Of a stretch of DNA of 64,000 nt, positions 1 through 8,272 are shown one piece after another. A program made the position numbers and the translations under genes. Numbering within the stretch: position 1 is the first letter of the stretch; each line of letters starts with the position of its first letter. The notes under the pieces were generated by a model. It ran no database searches and was not told the origin of the DNA. It worked only from the letters and a program-made list of their open reading frames with translations. Source of the stretch: Micromonospora pattaloongensis (GTDB lineage: Bacteria > Actinomycetota > Actinomycetes > Mycobacteriales > Micromonosporaceae); contig NZ_FNPH01000004.1 of the NCBI RefSeq assembly GCF_900107255.1, forward strand, positions 372,001 to 436,000, read 5' to 3'.

Positions 1-854
1 TGCCGGTGTACGCCGAGCGTGGCCCCGCCGGCGGTTACCGGTTGCTCGACGGCTACCGCACGCGGCTGACGGGGATGACCGGGGATGAGGCGGACACGCT
101 GTTGCTGGCCGGCATGCCGGGGCCGGCCGCCGAGCTGGGTCTGGGCGCGATGGTGGCGGCGGCGGAGCTGAAGCTGCTCGCGGCGTTGCCGCCGGAGTTG
201 GGTGACCGGGCGGCGCGGGTGCGGCAGCGTTTTCATCTCGACGCGGCCGGCTGGTTCCGCGCTGACGAGCCCACGCCGCATCTGGCGGGGTTGGCCGACG
301 CGGTGTGGAACGACCGGCTGGTCGAGCTCCGTTACCGGCGGTGGAAGCAGCCGCGGGAGGTGACGCGCACGCTGGCGCCGCTGGGGGTGGTGCTCAAGGC
401 GGGCCGGTGGTATTTGGTGGCGCGCGCCGGTACGGAGGTCCGCGCCTACCGGGTGGGGGCGGTGTTGGAGCTGACCGTGCGGGAGGAGCGTTTCGCGCGC
501 CCCGACGACTTCGACCTGGCCGGGTTCTGGCAGGCGTGGGCGCAGCGTTACGAGGAGAGCGTCTACCGCGACGAGGCGACGGTGCGGGTGACGGCGGCGG
601 CGTTGGAGCGGATGCCGTTCGTCTTCGCGCCGGCGATGTCGCGCGCGGCGCGGGCGGCCGCCGGGCCGGCGGACGAGGCGGGGTGGTTGCGTACGGTCGT
701 GCCGATCGAGTCGATCGCGCACGGCCACACGGAGCTGCTCAAGCTCGGCGCGGACGTCGAGGTGCTGGCCCCGGCGGCGCTGCGGGAACGATTCGCCGCG
801 ACGGCCCGCGACCTGGGGCGGCTGTACGCGGGCGGGGACAAGGCGCCGTCCTGA
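1..854 (+). CDS. WYL-domain transcriptional regulator, 5' truncated
   Basis: This is the C-terminal part of a YafY/DeoR-like regulator with a WYL domain; the reading frame is open from base 3, so the N-terminal winged helix lies outside the window. The WYL core can be read around residues 100-160 of the visible part (LVELRYRRW, then LAPLGVVLKAGRWYLVAR and VRAYRVGAV). The C-terminal extension ends with ALRERFAATARDLGRLY, typical of the family. WYL proteins bind nucleic acid or small ligands and control transcription. The regulated gene cannot be seen here. The gene ends 107 bases before the convergent Hsp20 gene. Confidence in the family is high; the true start is not visible. Confidence 0.9.
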   Translation, partial: PVYAERGPAGGYRLLDGYRTRLTGMTGDEADTLLLAGMPGPAAELGLGAMVAAAELKLLAALPPELGDRAARVRQRFHLDAAGWFRADEPTPHLAGLADAVWNDRLVELRYRRWKQPREVTRTLAPLGVVLKAGRWYLVARAGTEVRAYRVGAVLELTVREERFARPDDFDLAGFWQAWAQRYEESVYRDEATVRVTAAALERMPFVFAPAMSRAARAAAGPADEAGWLRTVVPIESIAHGHTELLKLGADVEVLAPAALRERFAATARDLGRLYAGGDKAPS

Positions 855-961
855 CCGCGGTGTCGCCGACGGTCGGGGCTGTCCCGTGCGGGGCGCGCCG
901 GGCGGTCGGACGCGGAAGGGGGGCGGCCGACCGTCCGGCGCGCGGTGCCGGGCGGGCGCGG

Positions 962-1384
962 TCAGGCGTTGATCTGCTTGCGGCCGTTGCCGACGGAGAT
1001 GCTCACCCGGCGCGGCTTGGCCTTCTCCGCCACCGGGATGCGCAGGGTGAGAACGCCGTTGTCGTAGCCGGCGTCGAGCTGGTCGGTGTCGAGGGTGTCG
1101 CCGAGGAAGAGCTGCCGGGTGAAGGTGCCCATCGGCCGTTCGGCGGCGACGAGTTCCACCCCGTCGCCGGTGGCGCGGCGGCGCTGCGCGCGCACCGTCA
1201 GCACGTTGCGTTCGACGGTGCAGTCGATGCTGTCGGGGTCGACGCCGGGCAGGTCGAAGACGGCCTAGAAGTAGTCGCCGTCGCGGTAGGCGTCGAGGTG
1301 CATGACCGCGGGCCGGGCGGTGCTGCCGAACAGCTGCTCCGTCATGCGGTCGATCTCGCGGAACGGGTCGGTGCGCATCAACAT
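962..1384 (-). pseudogene. Hsp20/alpha-crystallin small heat-shock protein interrupted by an in-frame TAG
   Basis: Reading from the ATG at 1384 gives a normal actinobacterial Hsp20 of about 140 residues: N-terminus [20 protein letters not shown], then FDLPGVDPDSIDCTVERNVL and the alpha-crystallin end LDAGYDNGVLTLRIPVAEKAKPR with the I-x-I-like tail. Codon 40 (bases 1265-1267) is TAG, directly before AVFDLPGV. The frame is otherwise intact on both sides, so this is a single nonsense change (recent inactivation), suppressed readthrough, or a sequencing error. Re-initiation at the downstream GTG at 1204 would give only an 80-residue C-terminal piece. Hsp20 proteins are ATP-independent holdases. 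The HspR operator upstream is preserved. Confidence 0.8.
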
Positions 1385-1423
1385 GTCGAAACCTCCTCGG
1401 TGCTCCTACGCCGAAGATCCAAG

Positions 1424-1444
1424 GTTGAGTCCGTCTGACTCAAC
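1424..1444. promoter_or_regulatory. HAIR element (HspR operator) upstream of hsp20
   Basis: The sequence GTTGAGT-N7-ACTCAAC is a near-perfect match to the HspR-associated inverted repeat CTTGAGT-N7-ACTCAAG. It lies 40 bases upstream of the Hsp20 ATG on the minus strand, where it would overlap the promoter. HspR represses chaperone genes in actinobacteria and releases them on heat shock. Confidence 0.85.
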
Positions 1445-1566
1445 TCTGTTCCTAGATTTAGCGCGCGTGGGCGTGCCCGTCAAGTGGAATGGCGGACGGG
1501 GCGTGATTCCGTCGCGTCGCCCCGCCCACGCGCCCGGATGCACCGCCGCCTCATCGTGGTGTGCGG

Positions 1567-2250
1567 TCAGAGATCGGTGGTGAAGCGGTAGCCGATGCCC
1601 GGTTCGGTGATGAGGTAGCGGGGCCGGGCGGGGTCGGGTTCGAGTTTGCGGCGCAGGTTCGCCAGGTGCACGCGTAGGTAGTTAGTCTCGGTGTCGTAGC
1701 CGGGGCCCCATACCTGATGCAGAAGCTGTTTCTGGGTGATCAGCCGGCCGGGTTCGCGGACCAGGATTTCCAGCAGGTGCCATTCGGTCGGGGTCAGCCG
1801 GACGTCGCCGGCCGCGGTGCTGACGCGTTTGGCGGACAGGTCGACGGTGAACGCGCTGGTCTGCACGATCGGCACAGCCTCGGCATCCGATGCGGCGCGG
1901 CGTAACGCGGCTCGCATCCGGGCCAGAAGTTCGGGCATGCCGAAGGGTTTGGTGACGTAGTCGTCGGCGCCGGCGTCGAGGGCGTTGACCTTGGCGGCTT
2001 CATGGTGCCGGGCGGAGAGCACGATGATCGGTGCGGGTGACCAGCCGCGGAGCGCTTCGATGACGGCGACGCCGTCGAGGTCGGGCAGGCCGAGGTCGAG
2101 GATGACCAGATCGGGTGGGGTGCGCCCGGCGAGGGTGAGGGCGGTGGTGCCGTCCGGGGCGGTGGCGACCTGGTAGCCGCTGGCGGTCAGGGTGATCCGC
2201 AGGGCCCGGACGAGTTGCGGGTCGTCGTCGACGACCAGGACCCGGGTCAC
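1567..2250 (-). CDS. kdpE: KdpE-like OmpR-family response regulator
   Basis: This 227-residue protein has a receiver domain (residues 1-115) with the acidic pair D8-D10, phospho-acceptor D52 in VILDLGLPDLDG and K101 in DDYVTKPF. A winged-helix domain follows (about 130-225; LTPTEWHLLEILVREPGRL and LRVHLANLRRKLEPDP). The closest family is KdpE, which responds to potassium limitation. It overlaps the sensor kinase gene by four bases (ATGA), so the kinase is translated first and the pair is coupled. No kdpFABC operon is in the window; the adjacent KimA-like transporter is the likely target. An alternative is another OmpR subfamily. Confidence 0.88.
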   Translation of the reverse strand: MTRVLVVDDDPQLVRALRITLTASGYQVATAPDGTTALTLAGRTPPDLVILDLGLPDLDGVAVIEALRGWSPAPIIVLSARHHEAAKVNALDAGADDYVTKPFGMPELLARMRAALRRAASDAEAVPIVQTSAFTVDLSAKRVSTAAGDVRLTPTEWHLLEILVREPGRLITQKQLLHQVWGPGYDTETNYLRVHLANLRRKLEPDPARPRYLITEPGIGYRFTTDL

Positions 2251-3617
2251 GGCACACTCCGGGGCAGGGTGATGGTCATGGTGAGGCCCCCGCCGGGGGT
2301 GTCAGCGGGGGTGAGGGTGGCGCCGATGGCGTCGGTGAAGCCTCGGGCGATCGCCAGGCCGAGGCCGAGGCCGCCGTGGCCCCGGTCGTGCAGACGCTGG
2401 AAGGGCGCGAAGATGCGTTCCTGGTCGGCGGCGGGCACGCCGGGTCCGTGGTCGATGACCCGCAGCCGCACGTGCCGGTCGGTGGCGGTGGCGTCGATGT
2501 GGATGGGCTGCTGCGGCGGGCTGGCCGTGCAGGCGTTGGCGATCAGGTTCGCGAGGATGCGTTCCAGCAGGCCGGGGTCGGTGTGCACGAGCGGCAGCGC
2601 GTCGGGGACATCGAGTTCGACGCGGCCGTTGTCGCTTTGGTGCAGCAGGGCCCGGGCAACGACGGCGTCCAGGGCGACGTTTTCGAGGTGGACGCTGAGC
2701 ATGCCGGCTTGCAGGCGGCTCATCGACAGCAGGTTTTCCACGAGTGCGTCGAGCCGGTCGGTGGAGTCCTCGATGGTGGCCAGCAGTTCGGCGCGGGCGT
2801 CGGCCGGCAGGTGCAGGTCGGGTTGGCGCAGGCTGGACACGGCGGCTTTGACGCAGGCCAGCGGGGTGCGCAGGTCGTGGCCGACGGCGGCGAGCAGCGC
2901 GGCCCGGACCCGGTCGACCTCGGCGAGGTCCCGGGCCCGGGCTGCCTGGTCGGCCAGTCGTTGCGCTTCCAGGGTGCGGGCGGCGGCGCCGGCGAGCCGG
3001 GCCAGCGTTTGCCGGTCCTCGCCGATCAGGGCCGGTCCCCAGGCGGCCAGGCGTAGCCCGTCGCCAGCCGGTGCGGACAGGACGGGCCGGCCCGGCGGGG
3101 GCGAACCGACGGCGGCCACCGGGTGTTCGCCGGTGGGGCTGCTCTCCAGCAGCGCGACGGCGGTCATGGTGAACGTGTCGCGGACCTGGGTCAGCAGCCG
3201 GGTCAGCGACTGCTCGGCCACCGGTTCGGCGGTGGCCTGGGCCAGCAGCGCGACTTCGGCGTCGCGGCGCGCGGCCCGGGCGCGTTGCCGGGCGGCTACT
3301 TCGACGGCCGCGGCGACCGCGGCGGCCACCAGGATGTAGACGGCCAGGACGATGACGTGGTCGCGGGTCTCCACCACGAACGTGTGGTACGGGGGAATGA
3401 AGAAGAAGTTGACCAGCAGATCGGCGCCAGCGACCGCGGCCAGCGCCGGCCACGGCCCGCCCACCGCTGCGGTGGCCACCACTGGGATCAGGTAGAGCAG
3501 GGTGATCCCGGCCAGGGACACGGCATGACGGTGGGGGGCCAGCAGCAGCGTGCATGCCGCGAGCCCGGCGCCGCCGACGGCCGCGCCGAGCCAGATCCTG
3601 CGCGGCCCCATGCTCAC
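2247..3617 (-). CDS. KdpD-like sensor histidine kinase lacking the N-terminal KdpD/Usp module
   Basis: A 456-residue membrane kinase. Residues 8-110 hold about four hydrophobic segments of the DUF4118 type found in KdpD (LLYLIPVVATAAVGG, LLVNFFFIPPYHTF). A GAF-like linker spans about 130-230, the H-box is AAVGHDLRTPLA (H247), the N-box NLIANAC, the G1 box DHGPGVP and the G2 box GGLGLGLAI. Canonical KdpD is about 850-900 residues and starts with a KdpD and a Usp domain that bind c-di-AMP and sense potassium; both are absent. It overlaps the transporter gene upstream by four bases and the kdpE-like gene downstream, giving a three-gene operon transporter-kinase-regulator. Confidence 0.87.
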   Translation of the reverse strand: MSMGPRRIWLGAAVGGAGLAACTLLLAPHRHAVSLAGITLLYLIPVVATAAVGGPWPALAAVAGADLLVNFFFIPPYHTFVVETRDHVIVLAVYILVAAAVAAAVEVAARQRARAARRDAEVALLAQATAEPVAEQSLTRLLTQVRDTFTMTAVALLESSPTGEHPVAAVGSPPPGRPVLSAPAGDGLRLAAWGPALIGEDRQTLARLAGAAARTLEAQRLADQAARARDLAEVDRVRAALLAAVGHDLRTPLACVKAAVSSLRQPDLHLPADARAELLATIEDSTDRLDALVENLLSMSRLQAGMLSVHLENVALDAVVARALLHQSDNGRVELDVPDALPLVHTDPGLLERILANLIANACTASPPQQPIHIDATATDRHVRLRVIDHGPGVPAADQERIFAPFQRLHDRGHGGLGLGLAIARGFTDAIGATLTPADTPGGGLTMTITLPRSVP

Positions 3618-5611
3618 TGCTCCGTTATACGGCCACCCACCCCGGCCGGTTCCGGTGCCGCCGGTGTCGGCTGCTGCGGCACTCGTTCATCGGCGCGGCT
3701 GGAGGTCAGCTGCCACGGCACGCTGGTGACCATGACGCCGCGCTGGAACAGCAGTCGGGCCTTGAGCCGCAGCGCGCTCTGGTTGTGCAGCAGGTGCTCC
3801 CACCAGTGCCCGACCACGTACTCCGGCAGGTAGATGACCACCAGGTCGCGGGGATGCCGGCGGCGCAGGTCGGCGACGTAGTCCAGCACCGGGCCGGTGA
3901 TGTCGCGGTACGGGGCCTCCAGCTCGGTCAGGGTGACCGGGATGCCGCGCTGCGCCCACTCCCCCTGCAGCGCGCGGACGTCCTCGGGGCTGCCGGCCAC
4001 GGTCAGCGCGGTCAGCGTGTCCGGCCGGGTGGCCCGGGCGTAGGCCAGGGCCCGCAGGGTCGGCTTGTGCAGCCGCGACACCAGCACCACGGCGTGGATC
4101 CGCGAGGGCAGCACCATGCCACCGGGGTCCGGCTCCAGCTCGGCGCCGACCCGCCGGTAGTGCCGCTCGATCGCCTTCATCAGCGCGAAGATCGCGGGCA
4201 TGGCGATCACCACCAGGTACGCGCCGTGGGTGAACTTCGTGATCAGCACGACCACGAGGACCACCCCGGTCAGCGCCGCACCGACCCCATTGATCAGCCG
4301 GGAGCGGTGCAGCCGACGCCGGCCGGCCGGGTCTCGGGTGACCTGCAGGGCAGTGGTCCAGTGCCGGACCATGCCGGTCTGGCTGAGCGTGAACGACACG
4401 AACACGCCGATGATGTACAGCTGGATCAGCCGGCTGGTGGACGCGTCGAACACCCAGATCAACAGCCCGGCCAGGGCGGCCAGGATGACGATGCCGTTGC
4501 TGAACACGAGGCGGTCGCCCCGGCGGGCGAACTGTTTGGGCAGGTAGCCGTCGTGGCCCAGGATCGAGGCCAGGATCGGGAAGCCGTTGAACGCGGTGTT
4601 CGCCGCCAGGATCAGAATCGCCGCGGTGAAGGCCTGCACCAGCAGGAACCCGGCCGTGCCGTACCCGAACACCGCCCCGGCGATCTGCGCGATCGCGGTG
4701 CGCTGCTCATACCCGGCCGGGGCGCCGATCAGCTGGGCGGGGTCGTCGGCCACCCGCACGTGCGCGATCAACGCGAGCGCGGTGACCCCGGCGAACATCG
4801 CGATCGTGATCCCACCCATGATCGTGATGGTGTTCGCGGCGTTGCGGCTCTTGGGCGCCTTGAAGTTCGGTACCCCGTTGCTGACCGCCTCCACCCCGGT
4901 CAACGCGGTGCAGCCTTGGGAGAACGCCCGCAACGCCAGCAGTAGCACCGCCACCCCGGCCGCGCTGTGTACCGGCGCGATGCCGAACGACGCGGACTCG
5001 GCCTGCGGCGCGTGCCCGGACGACGTACGCCACAGCCCCCAGCCGATCATTAGGAACAACACGGCGATGAACCCGTACGTGGGCACCGCGAACACCGTGC
5101 CGGACTCCTTGATCCCGCGCAGGTTCACCAGCGTCAGCACCGCCACGAAGAACAGGCAGATCAGCACAGCCGCCGGTTTGAGCGTCAAGAACGCCGAGGT
5201 GATCGCGTCCACCCCGGCCGCGACCGACACCGCCACGGTCAGCACGTAGTCCACCAGCAGCGCGCTCGCCGCCACCAGGGCGGCGTTACGGCCCAGGTTG
5301 GCCCGGCTGACCGCGTACGCGCCGCCCCCAGTCGGGTACGCGTGACAGGTCTGCCGGTACGAGGCCACCACTACGGCCAGCAGCACCGCCACCGACGCGG
5401 CGATCCACGGCGTGAGGAACAGCAGGGCGAGCCCGCCCAGGCTCAGAGCGCGCAGGATCTCCTCAGTGGCGTAGGCGTTCGACGACAACGGATCCGAACA
5501 GAACACCGGCAGCGCCAGCTTCTTCGGCAGCAAGGTCTCGCCCAGCCGCTCACTGCGCAACGGCTGGCCCACCACCAGCCGCTTGGCCCACTTGAACATG
5601 TCGCCAGCCAA
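3614..5611 (-). CDS. kimA: KimA-like APC-superfamily potassium transporter
   Basis: A 665-residue protein with about 12 membrane spans and a soluble C-terminal domain of some 200 residues. The arrangement and motifs match KimA (YdaO) of Bacillus: SDPLSSNAYATEEIL (39-53), AYPTGGGAYAVSRANLG, LLVDYVLTVAVSVAAGVDAI, FSQGCTALTGVEAVSNG, and the C-terminal block WWEHLLHNQSALRLKARLLF. KimA is a proton-coupled high-affinity potassium importer. It may instead be annotated as a generic amino-acid permease. The annotated start is a TTG at 5611; an ATG at 5599 (MFKWAKRL) is equally plausible, as neither has a strong ribosome site. It leads the operon with the KdpD/KdpE-like pair. Confidence 0.8.
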   Translation of the reverse strand: MAGDMFKWAKRLVVGQPLRSERLGETLLPKKLALPVFCSDPLSSNAYATEEILRALSLGGLALLFLTPWIAASVAVLLAVVVASYRQTCHAYPTGGGAYAVSRANLGRNAALVAASALLVDYVLTVAVSVAAGVDAITSAFLTLKPAAVLICLFFVAVLTLVNLRGIKESGTVFAVPTYGFIAVLFLMIGWGLWRTSSGHAPQAESASFGIAPVHSAAGVAVLLLALRAFSQGCTALTGVEAVSNGVPNFKAPKSRNAANTITIMGGITIAMFAGVTALALIAHVRVADDPAQLIGAPAGYEQRTAIAQIAGAVFGYGTAGFLLVQAFTAAILILAANTAFNGFPILASILGHDGYLPKQFARRGDRLVFSNGIVILAALAGLLIWVFDASTSRLIQLYIIGVFVSFTLSQTGMVRHWTTALQVTRDPAGRRRLHRSRLINGVGAALTGVVLVVVLITKFTHGAYLVVIAMPAIFALMKAIERHYRRVGAELEPDPGGMVLPSRIHAVVLVSRLHKPTLRALAYARATRPDTLTALTVAGSPEDVRALQGEWAQRGIPVTLTELEAPYRDITGPVLDYVADLRRRHPRDLVVIYLPEYVVGHWWEHLLHNQSALRLKARLLFQRGVMVTSVPWQLTSSRADERVPQQPTPAAPEPAGVGGRITEQ

Positions 5612-5960
5612 CCGCCCGCGGGGCAGCTCGCCGAGAATCTTGACATCGTCTTAACGCCCAGCAGGATGACCTTGACGCATTCTTGGCGACGGCCCCACCA
5701 GGCCGCCGCACGCCCAGCACGTTGCGGCCCGTCGCGCCAGTTCCTCCGCCGAGAACACATCCCGAGTCGCCACGGACCCACCGCTTGAGCATCGACCGTC
5801 ACCAAACGGCCGGCACGCGAGGGGTCGGGTCGGACCTGATCAACCCTCAGTTCTTAGCGTTGCTTTTGGTCTGGAAACTACGGACGGGCCTATCGGGGCG
5901 CGCCACAATCCCCAGGGGACTGCCCCAATCCGCAAGGGGCACGGTGCTCGGGCGGGCGGG
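5612..5960. other. Intergenic region upstream of the KimA-like gene
   Basis: No supportable gene is present in these 349 bases; the short frames across it have no recognisable product. It should hold the promoter of the transporter operon (minus strand). I looked for the conserved blocks of the ydaO c-di-AMP riboswitch that precedes kimA in Bacillus and did not find them. A small hairpin at 5921-5941 ends the upstream SRPBCC gene. Confidence 0.5.
5921..5941 (-). terminator. Short hairpin downstream of the SRPBCC gene
   Basis: TGCCCC and GGGGCA form a six-base-pair stem around a nine-base loop, 20 bases after the SRPBCC stop codon. There is no T-tract, which is common for terminators in high-GC actinobacteria. 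Confidence 0.4.
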
Positions 5961-6614
5961 TCAGGACTGCGTCTGCGCCCCTTCGGACGTCCCGGTGTAG
6001 AACGCCGTGGTGCGCTGCGCCGCCGCCCGCGCCTGCTCCGGGTCCGTGCCGGCGGCCGCGCTCGCCTCCCGCCACCGGTCGCTGGTCAGCGAGATGAACC
6101 GCCGGCCCTCGTCGGAGGTGGTCCAGGCCGCGACCTCGGCCGGGTCGACCGGCTGTCCCGACGCCAGGTGCAGCGTCAGGCCGATGACGCCCAGGTCCCA
6201 GCCCACGCCGACCGCGCCCGGACCGAACTGCGCCCACCGCTCGTCGTCGACGTGCGCGATGTGCTCCAGCGTGAACCGCGTGCGCTCGTCGGTCTCGGGG
6301 GTGAACCGCACCTCGATCCAGCTGACCTCGTCGCCGTACTCCCAGGTCGCGGCGAAGCTCTTCGGCGGGTCGCAGCGCTCGATCGTGCCGCCCGCGTTGC
6401 CCTTCAACTGGTAACGGCCGTGCAGGCGCAGGTCACCGGAGACCGGCAGGAACCAGCGCGGGATGCGCTCCGGGTTGGTGCACGCGTCCCACACGTCGTC
6501 GAGCGGCGCGTCGTACACCTGGCTGATGGTCACGACCCGCGCCTCGCCCGCTTCCAGCACGCGGCTGCCGACCTCCCGGCGTACGGCGTTGATCTGTTGG
6601 GTGACATCGATCAT
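5961..6614 (-). CDS. SRPBCC (AHSA1-like) domain protein
   Basis: A 217-residue protein with the AHSA1/START-like fold: VYDAPLDDVWDACTNPERIPRW at about 32-53 (helix-grip entry), WEYGDEVSWIEVRFTPE and TRFTLEHIAHVDDERWAQFG, then a helical C-terminus. Such proteins are soluble ligand-binding or Hsp90-activator-like proteins, usually without a known substrate in actinomycetes. The ATG at 6614 overlaps the stop of the ArsR gene (ATGA), so the two are translationally coupled. ArsR-SRPBCC pairs are a common arrangement in which the regulator controls both. A longer in-frame extension upstream of 6614 is only the ArsR gene read in another frame. Confidence 0.88.
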   Translation of the reverse strand: MIDVTQQINAVRREVGSRVLEAGEARVVTISQVYDAPLDDVWDACTNPERIPRWFLPVSGDLRLHGRYQLKGNAGGTIERCDPPKSFAATWEYGDEVSWIEVRFTPETDERTRFTLEHIAHVDDERWAQFGPGAVGVGWDLGVIGLTLHLASGQPVDPAEVAAWTTSDEGRRFISLTSDRWREASAAAGTDPEQARAAAQRTTAFYTGTSEGAQTQS

Positions 6615-7009
6615 GGCTGTTTCTGTCCCTTCGCGTCGTTGTCCCGGTCCTTGGCTTCGTTGTCCCGGTCGGCGAGTCTGCGTTCGCGTCTGCCGCGCGC
6701 CAGTTCGGTCGACAACGCCGCCAGCGGCGGAGCCCAGAAGCGGCGGAAGCGGTCGAGCCAGGCATCCACGTCCTGCAGCGGCGTGGTGTTCACCGCGTAG
6801 AGCCGGCGCGCCCCCTCGGGTCGCACGGTGGCGAACCCGGCGTCCCGCAGCACCCTCAGATGCTGCGACACGGCGGGCTGGGAGATCCCGAACTCCTGCT
6901 GGATGACCGCGCACACCGCGCCGGAGCTGCGCTCGCCGTCGGCGAGCAGCTCAAGGATCCGGCGCCGGACGGGGTCGCCCAGCACGTCGAACGCATGCAC
7001 GCCGGGCAC
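6611..7009 (-). CDS. ArsR-family repressor paired with SRPBCC protein
   Basis: A 132-residue winged-helix regulator: DVLGDPVRRRILELLADGER at 8-27, recognition helix region FGISQPAVSQHLRVLRDAGF, wing VRPEGARRLYAV. The metal-binding cysteine pair of classical ArsR (CxC in helix 3) is absent, so it is probably not a metal sensor. The C-terminal 30 residues are very charged (RDNEAKDRDNDAKG) and likely disordered. The start is the GTG at 7009; an ATG at 6996 would drop four residues. The palindrome at 7023-7034 immediately upstream is the likely autoregulatory site. Confidence 0.9.
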   Translation of the reverse strand: MPGVHAFDVLGDPVRRRILELLADGERSSGAVCAVIQQEFGISQPAVSQHLRVLRDAGFATVRPEGARRLYAVNTTPLQDVDAWLDRFRRFWAPPLAALSTELARGRRERRLADRDNEAKDRDNDAKGQKQP

Positions 7010-7022
7010 GCTATCACGTTCG

Positions 7023-7034
7023 GCTTATATAAGC
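7023..7034. promoter_or_regulatory. Candidate ArsR operator palindrome
   Basis: GCTTATATAAGC is a perfect 12-base palindrome and the most AT-rich stretch in the neighbourhood. It lies 14 bases upstream of the ArsR start, in the gap between the divergent arsR and merR-PP2C genes, where ArsR autorepression sites usually lie. Confidence 0.55.
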
Positions 7035-7133
7035 AGCGGCTATTGAAGACCTCGCGCCCTTGACCTTGACCTTCGGGCAGACCCGAGGCTGGTGCGTGCC
7101 GGTCACCCCGACCGGCACGAGGAGGATGGGCAC

Positions 7134-8201
7134 GTGGGCCTGCTGACCATCGGGGCGTTCGCCCGAGCGGCGCGACTGACGCCCAAGGCGTTGCGCCTCT
7201 ACGACCAGCTGGGGCTCCTGCCGCCGGCCGCGGTCGATCCCGAGTCCGGATACCGGCTGTACGACCCCGACCAGCTGAACCGCGCCCGGCTGATCGCCGC
7301 GCTACGCCGCATCGGCATGCCGCTCGCGGAGATCCGCACCGTGTCCGATCTGAAGCCCGACGACGCCGCCGCGGCGATCACCGCGCACTGGCGGCGGATC
7401 GCCGCCGACACCGCGACCCGCGGCCACCTGGCCGCCCTCCTCGTCGAACGCCTCACCGGAAGGAACTCCGCCATGTCCGACACCCCCATCCCCGGCCTCC
7501 GCTACGCCACGCACTGCGCGGCCGGCGCCGTCCGCGACAGCAACGAGGACGCCGTCTACGCCGGCGACCGGATGCTGGCCGTCGCCGACGGCGTACGCGG
7601 ACCCGGCGGCGCGCACGCCAGCGCCGCCGCCATCGACGCGCTCCGGCGGCTGGAGACCACCGACGTGCCGGCCGCCGAGCTACTGACGATGCTGGCCGGC
7701 GCGGTCACCGAGGCCGACCACGCCGTACGCGCGGCCGCCACCGATGACCACCAGCCCGTCACCACCGTGACCGCGATGCTGCGCCGCGGCTCCCAGCTGG
7801 CCGTGGTGCACATCGGCGACACCCGGGCGTACCTGCTGCGCGGCGGCGAGCTCTACCAGCTCACCCAGGACCACACCTGGGTGCAGTCGCAGGTCGACCA
7901 GGGCAAGATCGGCCGCGACGAGGCCGAGACGCATCCGGACCGCGCGCTGCTGGTGCGCGCGCTCGGCGCCGGCGGACCCGGCGTCGACGCCGATCTGGCC
8001 CTGCGCACAGCGCTGCCCGGCGACCGCTATCTGCTGTGCTCCGACGGAGTCTCCGCCGTCGTCGACCGCGCGGCGCTGCACACGGCGCTCGCCTCGGCCG
8101 CCGACCCGGACGGGGCGGTGCAACGGCTGGTGGAGCTGACGTACGCGGCAGGGGCGCCGGACAACCTCGCCTGCGTGGTCGCCGACGTCGTCGCCGCGTA
8201 G
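7134..8201 (+). CDS. MerR-type DNA-binding domain fused to PP2C protein phosphatase
   Basis: A 355-residue fusion. Residues 1-75 are a MerR winged helix (LTIGAFARAARLTPKALRLY, then GYRLYDPDQLNRARLIAALR). Residues 120-353 are a PP2C/PPM serine/threonine phosphatase with the family metal ligands: SNED (137-139), ADG (D152), GDTRAYLLR (229-236), LTQDHT, LLCSDGV (D304) and APDN (D343). MerR regulators normally carry a small ligand-binding C-terminus, so here phosphatase activity may be coupled to transcription. The GTG at 7134 is chosen because AGGAGG (7120-7125) lies eight bases before it. A second site, GGAAGGA (7458-7464) eight bases before ATG 7473, could start a free phosphatase domain. Confidence 0.9.
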   Translation: MGLLTIGAFARAARLTPKALRLYDQLGLLPPAAVDPESGYRLYDPDQLNRARLIAALRRIGMPLAEIRTVSDLKPDDAAAAITAHWRRIAADTATRGHLAALLVERLTGRNSAMSDTPIPGLRYATHCAAGAVRDSNEDAVYAGDRMLAVADGVRGPGGAHASAAAIDALRRLETTDVPAAELLTMLAGAVTEADHAVRAAATDDHQPVTTVTAMLRRGSQLAVVHIGDTRAYLLRGGELYQLTQDHTWVQSQVDQGKIGRDEAETHPDRALLVRALGAGGPGVDADLALRTALPGDRYLLCSDGVSAVVDRAALHTALASAADPDGAVQRLVELTYAAGAPDNLACVVADVVAA

Positions 8202-8272
8202 AAAGTCGTACCGGGGCGGAGCGGCACATCCGCCGCCCGCCCCGGTGCCAGGCCTGGCGATGACGGGGGCGC

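Noticed and set aside
305-1438. Long plus-strand frame across the WYL and hsp20 region
   Set aside because: It is rich in G, A and R, has no family resemblance and overlaps two clear genes; this is a typical high-GC shadow frame.
2302-3555. Long minus-strand frame inside the sensor kinase
   Set aside because: Arginine/proline-rich shadow of the kinase gene in another frame.
5612-5960. Possible ydaO c-di-AMP riboswitch before the KimA-like gene
   Set aside because: I looked for the conserved blocks (GGGGACCCA-like and AGCTAACCTC-like) on the minus strand and did not find them.
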